Origin: Beroe ovata
Taxonomy: Eukaryota > Ctenophora > Nuda > Beroida > Beroidae
Direction: 5' to 3'
DNA length: 29,604 bases
NCBI GenBank assembly: GCA_946803715.1
Contig: CAMPET010000384.1
Coordinates: 21,149-50,752, forward strand
In this document: in pieces, positions 9,930 through 21,477 of the stretch
How the letters are laid out: every line of letters begins with the position of its first letter
Numbering within the stretch: position 1 is the stretch's first letter
The notes under the pieces: generated by a model
What the model was told of the DNA's origin: nothing
Database searches by the model: none
Seen by the model: only the letters and a program-made list of their open reading frames with translations
Made by a program: the position numbers and the translations under genes

Positions 9930-12900
9930 ATGAGATTGGTAGTCTCTAACCTATTATTTCTGTTGCCAATTCTTGAGTCCTCTGATGTATCCATCTATAA
10001 TACGATATCTTTACTATAGTGAGTCAATTATTTCAGATGTAGTTTCCCTGTGCATATATTGTGACTGTCTCATGGTAATACACATTACAAAATAGTGATA
10101 ATATCATTAAAGAATTTTAATTCTTCAGTGACTCTACCATAGTTTCTGGAGAAACATGTTCAGATGAGCTCAGTCAGTATGATGCCATTCCTGTGATCAT
10201 ATCTGATCCTGGCAAAGATTATGATGTGGGAAGCCTTACTATCTTTCAGGATATTGGTGAATCTTTCTTGGCACTTGTCACAAGAAACTCTCTTTATGGT
10301 AAGATCAGTGTGCTCATAACATGGTTTATCAATTTCTGATTAAGAGTTGGGATGTATGCTGAAGTGAAACCTAATCAGATTTGTAGTTCCAGCTAGCCTT
10401 AAGTGTGTTTTGCTATATTTCAGATACAGTTAAATTGGTCAAGGATTTGTCTCCTATAGATTCAACAGGAAAAGTTTTGGCATTAATTGAATTTCAGCTC
10501 ATTTTATTCATTGTATTATTCATTGGAATCACAACTGCCGTAATGACTTTAACTGCTATCATCATCTATTGGGCCATGAAGTTAACAGGTAATCTTTGCT
10601 GACAGCTGTTTAGCAAACAAATCATCTAGGCCTGATAAAGTTAAAGTGCCTTTTTTGTACATTAAATCCACTCTTTAGGGAAAGTGAAGGAAGTGGAGTA
10701 TCAGAAACTTTCAGATAGCAAGGGTCCAAAACGTTTTCTGCTATCATTTCTTGCATGCGTCTTTTCTATTCTCATCCTGTAAGTTAATTCAAGTTGCCAG
10801 ATTCTATCTGCACGTGCCCCCTTGGGATAAAAGTGGGTAGACGAAATCTGGCAAAATTGATATTGACTTCGATAACCAGTATAGGTAATAAATACTCTGA
10901 CATAATCTGTTTGAATTATCTGATGTGCCAGGTTTGGCTGCTTAATATCATGGGTGGGAAATGCACACATAGCTCACAATATTGTTGAAGTTGCTGATCA
11001 TGTGAAGTGGACTGTGAACACTACATCAGACTATATGGATCAGGTGGAGTTGGTAAGTTTGCACTTGATCCAGGACAATGATTCAGTAAGACAATAAACT
11101 GAAAAATTAATGCGCCCCATTTTCTGGGCTAAATGTGCTTATCCTTCAGCAAATGAGAAGACTGTTGGTTGATCAGTATGAGCAAACATATCTGAATGTT
11201 CTCGAACAGGGAATAAATGATGCAATTCATGATGCATCCGCTCGGGTTTACCTCTACATTGCAGAAAATATTACTCAATCTTCAAATATCTCTGTCAGCC
11301 TTGCTAATAGTAAGTCGACTTGTTATGCCTTGAGAAAATAATTGGACTGAATTTCATGATCAACGATCATTTATTTGGTTGACCGCGCCCCCTCAGGTAT
11401 CACAAACGTTCAAAGGCCAGCAATGAACACTCTTGAGGGAAAGTACTTGGAGTATGAGAATAGTCTGTTCACTTATATCAGGGAAATTAAAGCAGCCAAG
11501 GAGTGTGTTGCTACAATAGACGCGTGGTGCAATGAGGTTGGCACTTGGCAGTCGTGGTTCTTGTAAATGAATAGCTTTCCCAATCTTTCTGATAGATTTT
11601 AAAGAGGGGGGAAAGGAGGTTGAATAATCCACGTAGTAACAAATTGTTGAATTCAGCGCCCAGGAACGTGCAATTCAGACAAATCTATTCCCGAGTCTTA
11701 TCTCAACTCTTTGGAGCCTGAAAAAGTGAGTTGTAACCAGGGTAACCATGAAAATATGACATGCTGTTTTGGATGTAAGAAATACCCTCAGTTTCGTGTT
11801 TCAGATGTTTTTCGAGAGTGTAGCTCAGGCGTCGCTTGATGCAACCAACTTTGTCGAGAACAGCGACATCACCCTTAATATCATGCTGGTTGGTTTATTG
11901 TGAAATCAACTTTTCAACCAAAAACGATGCGGTTTTATTACTGTATGTCCACTTAATATTGTCATGTCACTTTTCTCATCAGGCGTATTACAACGGCATA
12001 TATTTCCACAATGGTTCGCTTGCCAATACAAGTTTCCTGACCACTCCATTCGTGTAAGAGAGCATATCATGCAAGTAGGGTTGATAAACAAATAGATTGT
12101 TCGTTTAACTTTCATTTAAACCTAGAAATCACATTGCAGAGGAACCTGTTCGAAAACTGATCCAATAACGGGTGATGTTCTGGTAATCAACGGAGATTCT
12201 GCTCAAATCGAAGAAATTGTTAAATGCTATTCTGTTCTTGGTTGCCTAATTAGCAACACAATGACGAGACTTCTCACCCAAGTGTGTTGTATCGATGTTG
12301 ACGTCATCAAAACATACCTTGATTCTGTTGATGAGGATGAACCACCAGATCTGGATCGTTAGTTTTTTTATTTGAACGAAGTTTGAACGATTTGTGATTC
12401 ACATAGATATTAGAGATCTACTATCTACTGCTTCTACTATATAGAGTTGAATATAGATTGATTGATTCTCTGATCGGCATGAGCTAACGTACCAATTCAT
12501 GGTTCAGAATGTGGTCCGAAGGAGTTGTCTGACGAACATGGTGTGATTCAGGAGGGTGGACGCCAATCTCACTACACGGGTACCATGTCAAAAACCATCA
12601 CAAACAAGACCTGCGTGTCTTGGGGTGAGGTGGTGAAAGTAGCAGCCGCTACCCAGCTAGATGTGGATGTGTACTGGGACACATGGGCAGCTGCTAACGG
12701 ATATAGCGGATTGTCGGCTGTAGGACCAGAATCGGTGACCAACACATTCTGCCGGAATCCCAGCCCTGCAGTGGGGATCTATGGTACTGAGACGGAAGCT
12801 GGTGTCAAGCACCGAGCATGGTATGTGACATGGTGTGTGCATTCCCAGCCCACCTCCCGCCTACGTTATCACACTTCTCACCGACTCTCAGGTGTTTCAC

Positions 12901-15900
12901 GGACGCTGACACCATGAATTGGGAATATTGCAATGTACCATTCTGTCCCTCTGATGCCAGCTCAACTCTCGCCGCTATCGAGAGTGACCCGTCCTCACTT
13001 ATCTACCCTACCTGTCAGTCAGTGACAGAGAGAATGTATCCGGATGGTGTCACACCACTGACGTCGCATGATTTCACCATGTGGATTGCTTCCGAAAATG
13101 AACGACAGTGTAAGTTCATTAGTTTAAGTTCATTACAGTGAGAAGAGTGGATCATCTGCCAGTTTTTGAAGCTAAAAGCTGCAAGGTTTTCATATCTTTG
13201 TCTACAGTGAGAGATGAGACGTTGGAAGAATCATCGAGGGAAGCGATAGCACAATTTGATAAGATTAACAGCGATTTCGATGAGGCACAGTACGATATTC
13301 AGGAGTTGCAAGATTCGATCATGAGCCAATTAGTTAATTCCAATGGCGGTAAAATAAGGTGAGCTTTCCTATCTAGATTCTCGGCATAAAAGCAGAATTT
13401 CCCCTTTTGGAGGGTTGTACTTTCTTACTTTGTAATGATGAAATATCGTAATAAGTGATGTATTAGTTGAGTTGTAAATATCGTACCACAAAAACTCCGG
13501 TTCAGTTCAATAAGTGCTACTTGCTCATGCTGAAACATGTATATTCCAGAGACGTTGCCATAGCAACAGTTACTGGGGTGTGTCTGCTGACCGTGTGTAT
13601 CACTTTGACTGGACTGTGTGTCGGCTACTGTAACATGGGAGAGAATGTGCCCCCACATCGCAGGTGAAAACATTCGCTTAGTGTCAATGTAGTAGCGAAG
13701 TCAAAGGTTTCTTGTCGCATGATAACAATTTAGATCGTCAGATAAGTTGATTTGTTTTTGACTCACTGACTCACTTATCTGAATTAATGCCTTTGTAAAG
13801 TGATGATTCAATATCAATGGTGTCAAGAATCGTGACACCAGTGTTCGTCCCAGGTCAGCAGGCTGTAGTGCTGGTGGTAAACTTATCAAGACCTCCTCAC
13901 ACATTGCAGCTTTGTTAGCAGTTCTTAGCTTACTGAGTGCGACATCCTACTTCATTCCTGGCTCAGTGCTCAGTCTAGTCTGTACTGACTACAACAATGA
14001 TGACCTTTTCAAGGTACAGATAGAATCTTGATAAGGTTACTGCCACAGATTATTTGATTTTCCACATATCCCGGAAACTTATTTCACATTCAGTAAATAA
14101 ATTCAGCTGAGAATCACGGCCCCTGACACACAATCTATCACAGTTGCTCGATGACAAAGTCCTGGTGAATTACTCAGTGCTGGGCCGAGCCGTATTGGGC
14201 GAGGACAACTATAACTCTATGACACTCAAGAAGTTTCTACTCGACTGTAGGAAAGACCTTACTTTATGGGAGGCGCTCTCGTTGTCAAATGATCCCAACT
14301 ACGATTTGAAGAACTTACTTGATATAGAAGAGGTTAATACGTAAATCATGAAATGACTTGAACTATTTTGCTATGGTGATCATCACATAAGCACAATGTG
14401 CATTGTGCATTTCTGATTAAAAATGAACGACACACGTGTATTGTGCATCTGTTCGTGCACGTGACAAATGAACGTGTCTACCTCACCTCCACATTATCTC
14501 TCTCTCTCCCAGACTGTTGACATAGAGGGCACCTTTTCCCGTCTCCTGGAAGGAGAGTCAGTCGACTTCACCAGCTACCCCGTCTTTCCTGACAGTCTTC
14601 GGACATGGCTTCACTTTTGGAATGACAGTGACACGACAAACTTAGAATGGGATGCCCTTCTCGATAATGTGAGTATCAGTATGTTCAAAAAGTATCCCTG
14701 CAGTTGTTTTTATAGGCTATAGCAACATTTCGTACTACTCGTACAGTATAATTATTTCGTACCAATTTGTGTTTCCAGTGATCATCTAGACACATGCAGT
14801 TAGAGTAACAGTGTTAATGACAGCAGCTCTGATTTATAAAGGAGTGTCTTGTTCCAGGTGAGAACTCCATTTCTCGGACTGTCAAAGAACCAACTTGATG
14901 AGGACTCTGACGAGGTGGTCCTTATTAACGGGAAGTATCTATGTGATGCTTTCAAACCCTTTGGAGCTCAAGTTTCTGACCGATCCGGAGCTGCTTACGA
15001 GTGCAGTGTACGTATTATTGGGCATGGGAGATTCCACTTTACTTTTGCCACTTTGAGGCAGATCGAAAATTTGTAAAACTGTTCAGGCAAAGTTTAAAAG
15101 TTCACAGAAATCGGAATGTATGAAATGGGTGGAGGATTATGACTACTCCGTCACCTCTATCGTGAGTCTTTTTGTCCTTATCTAGGATTGAAAATGGATG
15201 TGTCTTCCTGTCTTGGCCATCACGAGGCAGCTATTTCAGAACATTCTCAAAGAGTCAGTTGAAGACGTGGTCAATGAGTGGGAAGGGTATGATGTCGGTG
15301 CCCTGATAGACAAATACGAGAAGACGAACACAAACCTACTGAATCTGGAGGGATCAGACAGCTTTTCGTTGAAGATCATCAGTGAGGTAGATCATTACAA
15401 GCTGTACGGTGTACATCGTACACTCACATTCATGAAAGCTGGAACTAGGCACTAGTAGGCATCAGTTAGTAATCTCTAGCTGCCAAACAACCTATTTTTC
15501 ATTCACAGCACTGATTGACAAAACTCTCATGTTCAGGCGTACAGATCAGATTGGCAGCCGGAGTTGATCAAGCAGACTGACTGTTTAGATTGGTATTTCA
15601 ATCATACCATGGACAAGGAAATTGCAACATGCTACCCGGTGTCAAATGTCATTGACACCACCCTACGGTACCTGTGTGACTACGCTCTGACCTCTGTGGT
15701 GAGTAGGTATTGACTGAGTTGACAACAAATCCTTGACAGTGTGACAACACCTCTACGCCTTCATGACACCACTTTGATCCAATGAAATCAGATATTTTCA
15801 CCTGAACTATAAAGTTTAAAGAACATTCCAGAAAACATTCACTTATATTGAGATGTAAGAAACATTTAGATGATTTTGGCATCAATGTTTCTCCTCTTTA

Positions 15901-16509
15901 TAATACACCTCAGAAACTGTGCTGGATATCTCAAGGACTCTTGGGACTTGTCCTCACACTATTTGTACTGGTAACAAGGAACCTGGCTAACTACTTCCTC
16001 AAGTATGAGAAGAGACACCCGATGGATATTACGAAAGAGGAGCAAATCGCCGCATTGTAAGTTTAACTCGATTAAACGGTACTTGTGTGATGTGTCCCCC
16101 AATTGGTTATGGAGAATGGAGGAAGGTTTTAATTTATCCCCCTCACAGCTAAAAAATTCTTGTCCCCTCCCCAATAAAACCCTTCTCCGTTATAGTCGCG
16201 GTCGTTCTTGTAGTTCAAATCATACCGAAATGGTAAAACTTTGAGTTGAATTAGTAGCATGAGCATTGAGCATATGATGTAAAAATATAATTCAACGCGA
16301 ACCACGTGTTTTTCATGTGTGTGTAAAGTGTGTGTGTGTGTACTGTGTGTGTATGTAGATAAGGTCAACGTTGAGACACCAGAAATGCTTTGTACTGCCA
16401 TGTGTAACTGGTCTCAATAGACACATCTCAATTTATTGTTGATGCCATGTACATCGTGTGATGAATTGACATCTGGCAACATAATTTTCATTTCAGCCAA
16501 CGCGCTTGA
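9930..16509 (+). CDS. prom: Prominin-family pentaspan membrane glycoprotein with an inserted kringle domain (24 exons)
   Basis: Exons: 9930-10018, 10129-10298, 10424-10588, 10679-10778, 10932-11052, 11150-11309, 11397-11536, 11657-11725, 11805-11888, 11983-12053, 12140-12357, 12508-12820, 12892-13109, 13208-13358, 13550-13663, 13854-14013, 14144-14332, 14513-14668, 14858-15007, 15087-15161, 15240-15386, 15537-15698, 15914-16056, 16497-16509. They sum to 3378 nt, 1125 residues, with GT-AG introns throughout. Signal peptide 1-17; TM1 about 111-135, TM2 161-183, TM3 692-716, TM4 744-768, TM5 1077-1095. Nine N-glycosylation sequons all fall in predicted outside loops. Family marks are the GCSAGG motif before TM4, the CTDYNNDDLFK block after it, LLDCRKDLTLWEAL, and ATCYPV before TM5. 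Human prominin-1 is 865 residues; the excess is largely a kringle at 464-585. Prominins bind cholesterol and sit on membrane protrusions. Weaker donors (GTTGGC, GTTAAT, GTTAGT) end exons 7, 17 and 11. Confidence 0.93.
12508..13109 (+). other. Kringle domain on prominin exons 12 and 13
   Basis: Translated across the 71-bp intron 12821-12891, exons 12 and 13 contain six cysteines in kringle order: C464, C498 (TCVSW), C544 (FCRNP), C568 (AWCFTD), C580 (WEYC) and C585 (VPFC). HYTGTMSKT matches the YxGxxSxT motif, and the C-terminal NWEYCNVPFC is nearly consensus. C4-C5 (12) and C5-C6 (5) spacings are those of ordinary kringles; the C1-C2, C2-C3 and C3-C4 loops are longer, so the domain is about 122 rather than 80 residues. 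The block is flanked by phase 1 introns on both sides and is 531 nt long, so it is a symmetrical cassette. About 50 residues after C585 on exon 13 are not kringle. Kringles bind proteins or lipids; the ligand here is unknown. Confidence 0.9.
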
Positions 16510-17655
16510 AAAACGTGGAATTTGGATTGAGACCAAGTTTATGGTTCCGACCGAGTTTGGTTCCGACCTTGAAGATTAAATGAATATAACTAGGTATATC
16601 ATAACGTTCAATGAAAATCATCAAATAGAGCAGACGTCCAGTATTCAATTAGACTTTAATGGTTGAAATGGTTTCATTAATTTGAAGATTTGATTACTTT
16701 CTTTTATTAACTTCTGAATCTTATTTTATGTTTTGAGCTAACTTAAATTATTTTATTTCTTGAACTTTGCAGATTTTATTTGACATGTTGATAGACACTT
16801 TGCACTGAAGTAAAGTCTTATTACTATAAATGGATTCATTCATCTAGATTGTTGTCACTGGAACTAATATAGTTTATATGATAACAATCGATAATAGTAT
16901 TCGATCTGTAGGTGTAAAGTTAACCTCATGTTTAAAAAAACTACAGAGTTTCTGGCAGTTGCGGACTGTGGAGTCTCGACAGCTGTTGAAATAAACGTGG
17001 AACAAGTCTGATTTCCGTTAAAACTTTACTTCGTTGGAAACGCCTCTGCATCTTATCATAGGGGAACCCAACCCAAAGCCTTGTTGTTTTCCAGAAAGTG
17101 GTGTCCCTAAACGGTGTCGTACTGCCATTGCTTCTCTGCTAAGCGCTTGCAGTCTGAAATGGTGCAAACAGCAGAATGTAGGATAAGGGGAGGTAGGTAC
17201 ATGGATCAGGAGTGAGGAATCATCGCTCATTGTCAACTATAATAGACATAATATGATAAAACTCTGTTGAACCGCCTTTTTACCATTTTTACCAGAAAAC
17301 GGGCCTTTTTGACGAATCTTGGACGCCTATTCTTACCTTCTCCATCACACAATCATTCATTCTATTCTCAACAGAATAATTGGGTTAGAATATTTCATTG
17401 ATAAAATATTTGTATGTGAAGTGAAGAAGTGCATTTAAACTGGTAGCGGGGTTCCAACCCCCTTCAAAAATAGAGGAACTGAGTTTAACTGTCTTCAATA
17501 TGACGGTGAAATGTGGAGAACATCAAAGTACTGCGTGCCCGGCATGTATTTGATGCATTGTCATTTGATATATTATGCGAATTTTATACGAATAGGTAAT
17601 TAGGTATCAACCTATAGGTACTATGCTAAAGATATCACCATGAGGGTAACCTTAC
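16510..17655. other. Region between convergent genes
   Basis: This holds the 3' UTR of the prominin gene and the 3' part of the minus-strand lectin-like gene. An AATAAA lies in GAAATAAACGTGG at about 16989-16994 (+), about 480 bp after the prominin stop. No convincing exon is seen; any third exon of the minus-strand gene at 17656 would lie here but was not recognised. Confidence 0.45.
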
Positions 17656-18242
17656 CTCTTGCTAAGGTCTTTCTACAGTAAATTGTCATATCGTCGTCGG
17701 ATGAAGTCCATATTTTTTTCTCTACACCTGCACCCCCCAAGATCGTTGCTGGATTCCAGTCATCGGTGGGTTTAAAACCTACATTAGCCCAGTTTGTTGT
17801 CTCGACTGCTGAACACAACCACGAATCATCTGTTGCAGTGACAACTTCTTTCGTCATGAGATTAGTGACAGTCGCCCATATTCCATTACCGCCTACATCG
17901 TTGTGACATTTCACTGCGATTACTCGAGTGGAATCCAGTATATCAACTTCCCCGTATGTGTTCCAGAAATTCCAGTTGGGTACATTTTGTTCTTTGCCAT
18001 CAATCCATAGGTATAAATAGTCGTCACATTTTAACCTCAGCCTATACGTCGTCGCTTCTGCAATGTAAGCAAAGTAGCGATTATTCAAGGTCGTCCATAA
18101 AAAGGGAGGAGGGTAAAACGCCGTTTCTGGTTTCATTATTCATCGAAAATAATAAGTTATCGGTAATTGCCATATGATCGGAAAACTCACCAGAAAGGTT
18201 TACTATCAGCAACACCGTTAAGATGTTCAGAAGCCAGGACAT
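17656..18242 (-). CDS. Secreted protein with galactose-binding-like beta-sandwich domain
   Basis: Exon 1 complement(18191..18242) encodes a signal peptide: MSWLLN followed by a hydrophobic run to NLS. It joins across a 64-bp phase 1 intron (TCTG|GTGAGT; AAACCAG|AA) to exon 2 complement(17656..18126). Exon 2 has about 157 residues with CDDYLYLWIDGKEQ, VIAVKCHNDVGGNGIWA, a DDSWLCS / TTNWANVGF segment and a final IW...DMTIYCRK. The IDGK and IAVKCxN patterns resemble PA14/GLEYA and rhamnosidase-type carbohydrate-binding sandwiches. Exon 2 ends at a strong donor (AGAG|GTAAGG, phase 1), so more exons may follow; if it is not used, translation stops at 17621. A related domain lies at 19104-19639 on the same strand. 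Sugar binding is inferred by resemblance, not shown. Confidence 0.72.
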
Positions 18243-18476
18243 TTCTCAGTAGTCTATAGACCATCAACTTTATCACAGCGAAATGCAGCAAGTTGATATC
18301 TCATTCTATAATATTTCTCTGATTTAGAAGATGGTGTAAGGAGATTACAAAACAACGAAAAATTTTCATGAACAAATGCCGGCAAGAACCCTTCGCCCCC
18401 TCCTCCCCAATTGCCTTCTCCTGATGATCGTCTAACAAAAACGATTAATAAAGTTTAACGACAGGGCTGAGCCTTA

Positions 18477-18485
18477 CTTTTTATA
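18477..18485 (-). promoter_or_regulatory. Possible TATA box for the lectin-like gene
   Basis: On the minus strand this reads TATAAAAAG, about 235 bp upstream of the ATG at 18242. The sequence is a good TATA match, but such motifs are frequent in AT-rich DNA and no initiator is identifiable. Confidence 0.3.
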
Positions 18486-19103
18486 CTTCTATAGACGACC
18501 AGAATCTGGGAATGTTCACAAAGGTTAACTTGGTCATGTGACAGGGTTTCTCGGTTTTAATTGGCTGCTCCCATTAGTCAAGTCGCTGTCACTTTATATA
18601 TGAAAATCAAATAGGAATAATTTCTATTGACGGATCTCTATCTCGGGCTCGGATCCTGGTGATTGCTCTTTGTGTTCTGCTACTCCTATTGTCAACCTGA
18701 TTCCAGCACAGGTGCCCCTGCCCCATCTCTCGTTGTCACTGCTGCTGTCTACTTCCATGCCTGGGAGCCTGTCTGTGGCGAAGAACCCAAAGCTTTATGT
18801 GCTATGATTATCGGGGAGGGAATAATTGCAGTCGGGCATCCATAATACTTGCTTAATACAAATAGTGATCCTGGAGCAAGACCATTGCTTAACATTAATA
18901 ATTGTTCAGCTAGGAGATTTGCCCTTTACAAAGGAGCATGTTGTCATATAATTACACACTATACTCATTGTAATGAGCTCGATGTTGTATTAAAATGCCC
19001 CCAAGGCATTTTAATGACAATAACTATAACAGACTGTCAAAAAATATCGGATTTGGATATAAATTATATGATAGGTAATGAAGATATTTTGATAGATAGT
19101 TAC
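18486..19103. other. Region between the two lectin-like loci
   Basis: No gene could be supported. The plus strand has one frame open at 18663-18845 and again at 18849-19133, interrupted by TAA, with a hydrophobic stretch in another frame near 18660. No ATG, splice sites or known domain support it. A small hairpin (TTAAAATGCC / GGCATTTTAA) lies at about 18990-19014. Confidence 0.4.
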
Positions 19104-19639
19104 CCCAAGAATTCAACATTCTGCAGTAAATAGTCGACGCTTCTTGCTCAGCCCAAATCCAGCTGGCTCCTTCTTTGTCTTTGATGCCTGGTCTCAATAT
19201 TCTGGCGTTAAGCCAGCTGCCTTTCGAGGGTCTGAACTCTAATTTCTCCCAGTTTTCTTCTTCCAAGTTGGAACAAATCCAACTTTCGTCTGTCTTGTAC
19301 AACAGGTCTCCATGTTGTTGGAACACCTTCGACCAGCTCAACATTCCCATGAATTTCCGTGTCATCGCAGCGAAATGCTCCAACAGTAACGGTGGATATG
19401 GTCTCATTGCCAAGATCTTGAACTCTGATGGAGTCCATCAGAGTTCAAGATCTTGGCAATGAGACCATATCCACCGTTACTGTTGGAGCATTTCGCTGCG
19501 ATGACACGGAAATTCATGGGAATGTTGAGCTGGTCGAAGGTGTTCCAAGTCTGAGAGAAGGGGAGACTCAGCTGTTCATTGCCATCAACATAAAGTGCCA
19601 TTTTATCGTCACATGTTATAAGCAGCTGATGAGGTTGAC
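19104..19639 (-). pseudogene. Second lectin-like domain exon, interrupted by an inverted duplication
   Basis: The exon begins at 19639 after an acceptor (TTCGCAG|GT) and reads CDDKMALYVDGNEQ and FRVIAAKCSNSNGGYGLIAK, parallel to the domain at 17656-18126. After NSDG at 19434 the frame runs into an inverted copy of itself (19318-19432) and meets a stop at 19404. The rest of the domain (DESWICSN, WEKLEF, WIWAEQEASTIYCR) resumes at 19317 in the frame that the first part would continue, and ends at a phase 1 donor (TGGG|GTAACT, 19104). As assembled the exon is broken. No signal-peptide exon or N-terminal domain part was found upstream. It is either a damaged paralog or an intact exon with an assembly fault. 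Confidence 0.65.
19318..19548. repeat. Perfect 231-bp palindrome (115-bp arms, 1-bp centre)
   Basis: Arms 19318-19432 and 19434-19548 are exact reverse complements with a single base (19433) at the centre, so they would form a near-loopless hairpin. The right arm is the genuine domain-coding sequence on the minus strand; the left arm is the inverted extra copy. Confidence 0.95.
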
Positions 19640-20185
19640 CTGCGAAGATTAGTTGGTGACTATCAGAGAAGATAAGAAATTTTCATAGCCTACCATAGGG
19701 CTTAACTCGTTATATAATTAAAATCTCTTTAAATCTTATACAATTAAAATCTCTTTATATATCTCTCTTATTTTTCCGCGATTTTGAGCCTACAAGTTTC
19801 TTAACTGGTTTCTTATTTCTGTATTCTATACCAATTTTTGAAACTCACTTGAGCTTAGCTAGAACTGTATAACGTCACTACTATAATGGGATTCAGCCAT
19901 TACGTACATGATTTTGAAATAGGTACTTGGTAGGTAATAAGTACCTGAGATGGGAGCAATTTCGGAAAAAGGTATGATCACCAATAGAAGCAACATCTCG
20001 TTTCAACAGACGTCTAACATGTTGCTGTGTGTGAAAGTTGAATCAGGGTTTAGATGGTTAAGATGAGGAGTAAGATTCGCTGAACTCCATGGAACATCGA
20101 GATGATATGTTAGGATGAAATAAGACTTGAGAGATAGAGATATGAAGAATCTCATGCTGAAGGCATGATTTCTAAGACTATTTAC
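19640..20185. other. AT-rich region without recognised genes
   Basis: Contains a doubled unit AATTAAAATCTCTTTA (about 19717-19760). No signal-peptide exon for the neighbouring lectin-like domain could be identified here. Confidence 0.4.
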
Positions 20186-21457
20186 TCTTCAACTCTTATA
20201 TAATGGACAGCGATAAATGTATGGAGAGCAATCATTTGCTCATCAATGACGTGAAGAATAACGCAAAACGGGCGTCAGTATATTATAATAAGGGGGCTAT
20301 TATCGGCCTCCATGACTAAGGAGCTATTATCAACCTTCGTCACTGGCACTTTACAGCTGATAGCACTTATCATAATTGACTTATTATACTAGATAAATGA
20401 GGAGAGACTGAGAGGTCACTTTATCATCTTGGACATCGAATTACAGAAGACAAAATACCAAGCATAGTATAACTGTAAGTGATGCGAATGCTAGCTGTAG
20501 GTGGATGAATCCAAGCTATGAATGATGAATAAGATCCCACACCCTTACGCGATCGTTTCATTGCTCAAGGTCATATGTCTACCATTTGAGTGTGAATAAT
20601 TCATCCTCTGGTAGCTCATTGTTTGTTATAGTGTGCCCCCTGCAGTAGTCATGGTTTTATTCATGATGTTGTGTAGTTGGTGTCGGTTCTAATGTGTACC
20701 ACTCCCATCTGACCACCCAATGGAAACGTCAGCGTCCTCAGATATGTTTAAACATTGAGATTGATGTTATAAAGTAGCAGGTCCCAATGATTCCTCTATA
20801 ACTGTCAGAGTGATATTAATTATAAGCTGTTATGGCGACTGGAAATCCCAAGCTTTGTCCGATAACTAGGAGCTGGCTTAAGAAAATGATTATTCATTAT
20901 ATCATAGGAGATATGCTGGAAAATGATAATGATATGACTGACGCCTACAATAATCATTAGTGATCAAAATAAATGAATGTAGTCAGTGACCCAATATTAA
21001 ATCCTATTATTCAGCAATTCAAACCTAAACAGCAATTATAAATGTAGACTGTATAAAAACCCAAATTCCACAAAGATGATGTAAAGAAAACTTTTTCTAT
21101 GGAAGTATGATGTTAGATATTGTACAATTTCTCAAATAGTCAAAACGAACATACGTGGACGTGTTGTTAGAGAAACAAACAATGAACAGTGAAAAGAACA
21201 ATAAAATCCTCCTGTTCTTCTTTACCAGAAAGCACCCATATCATCATTTTAAAGGAGGGCAGTGTGGTATAATAGAGAGGTCTAAATAGTTTTATACTTA
21301 TTCCTCTTGGAATCAGCAACACATGAGAAAACGCATCTTATGTTAAATTAATAAAGGAATAATCTTACTGAAGATGTAATGAATGTGGAGTAACCGTATG
21401 TGTACACATGAAGGGAAAAGGCGGAAATGAAAATAGTTCGACGATTGTTAGTAGCAA
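20186..21457 (+). repeat. 1.27-kb direct repeat, copy 1
   Basis: Matches 23214-24484 almost base for base, with scattered substitutions and small indels (for example GTTATAGTG versus ATCATAGGGG near 20626, and AAGAAAACT versus AACTAAACT near 21083). It ends exactly at the N at 21458. No coding capacity is seen. Confidence 0.95.
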
Positions 21458-21458
21458 N
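21458..21458. other. Undetermined base marking a probable contig join
   Basis: A single N lies exactly at the end of the first 1.27-kb repeat copy. Continuity across it should not be assumed. Confidence 0.8.
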
Positions 21459-21477
21459 CTTGACAAACCTGCGCAGC

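Noticed and set aside
12525-12917. Stand-alone 130-residue gene
   Set aside because: It is exon 12 of the prominin gene read through its intron; splicing at 12820/12892 completes the kringle and keeps frame with both neighbours.
18663-19133. Cysteine-containing plus-strand gene
   Set aside because: Interrupted by a stop at about 18843, no ATG in good context, and partly antisense to the lectin-like exon ending at 19104.
19428-19652. Plus-strand open frame over the palindrome
   Set aside because: Antisense shadow of the lectin-like domain, created by the inverted copy.
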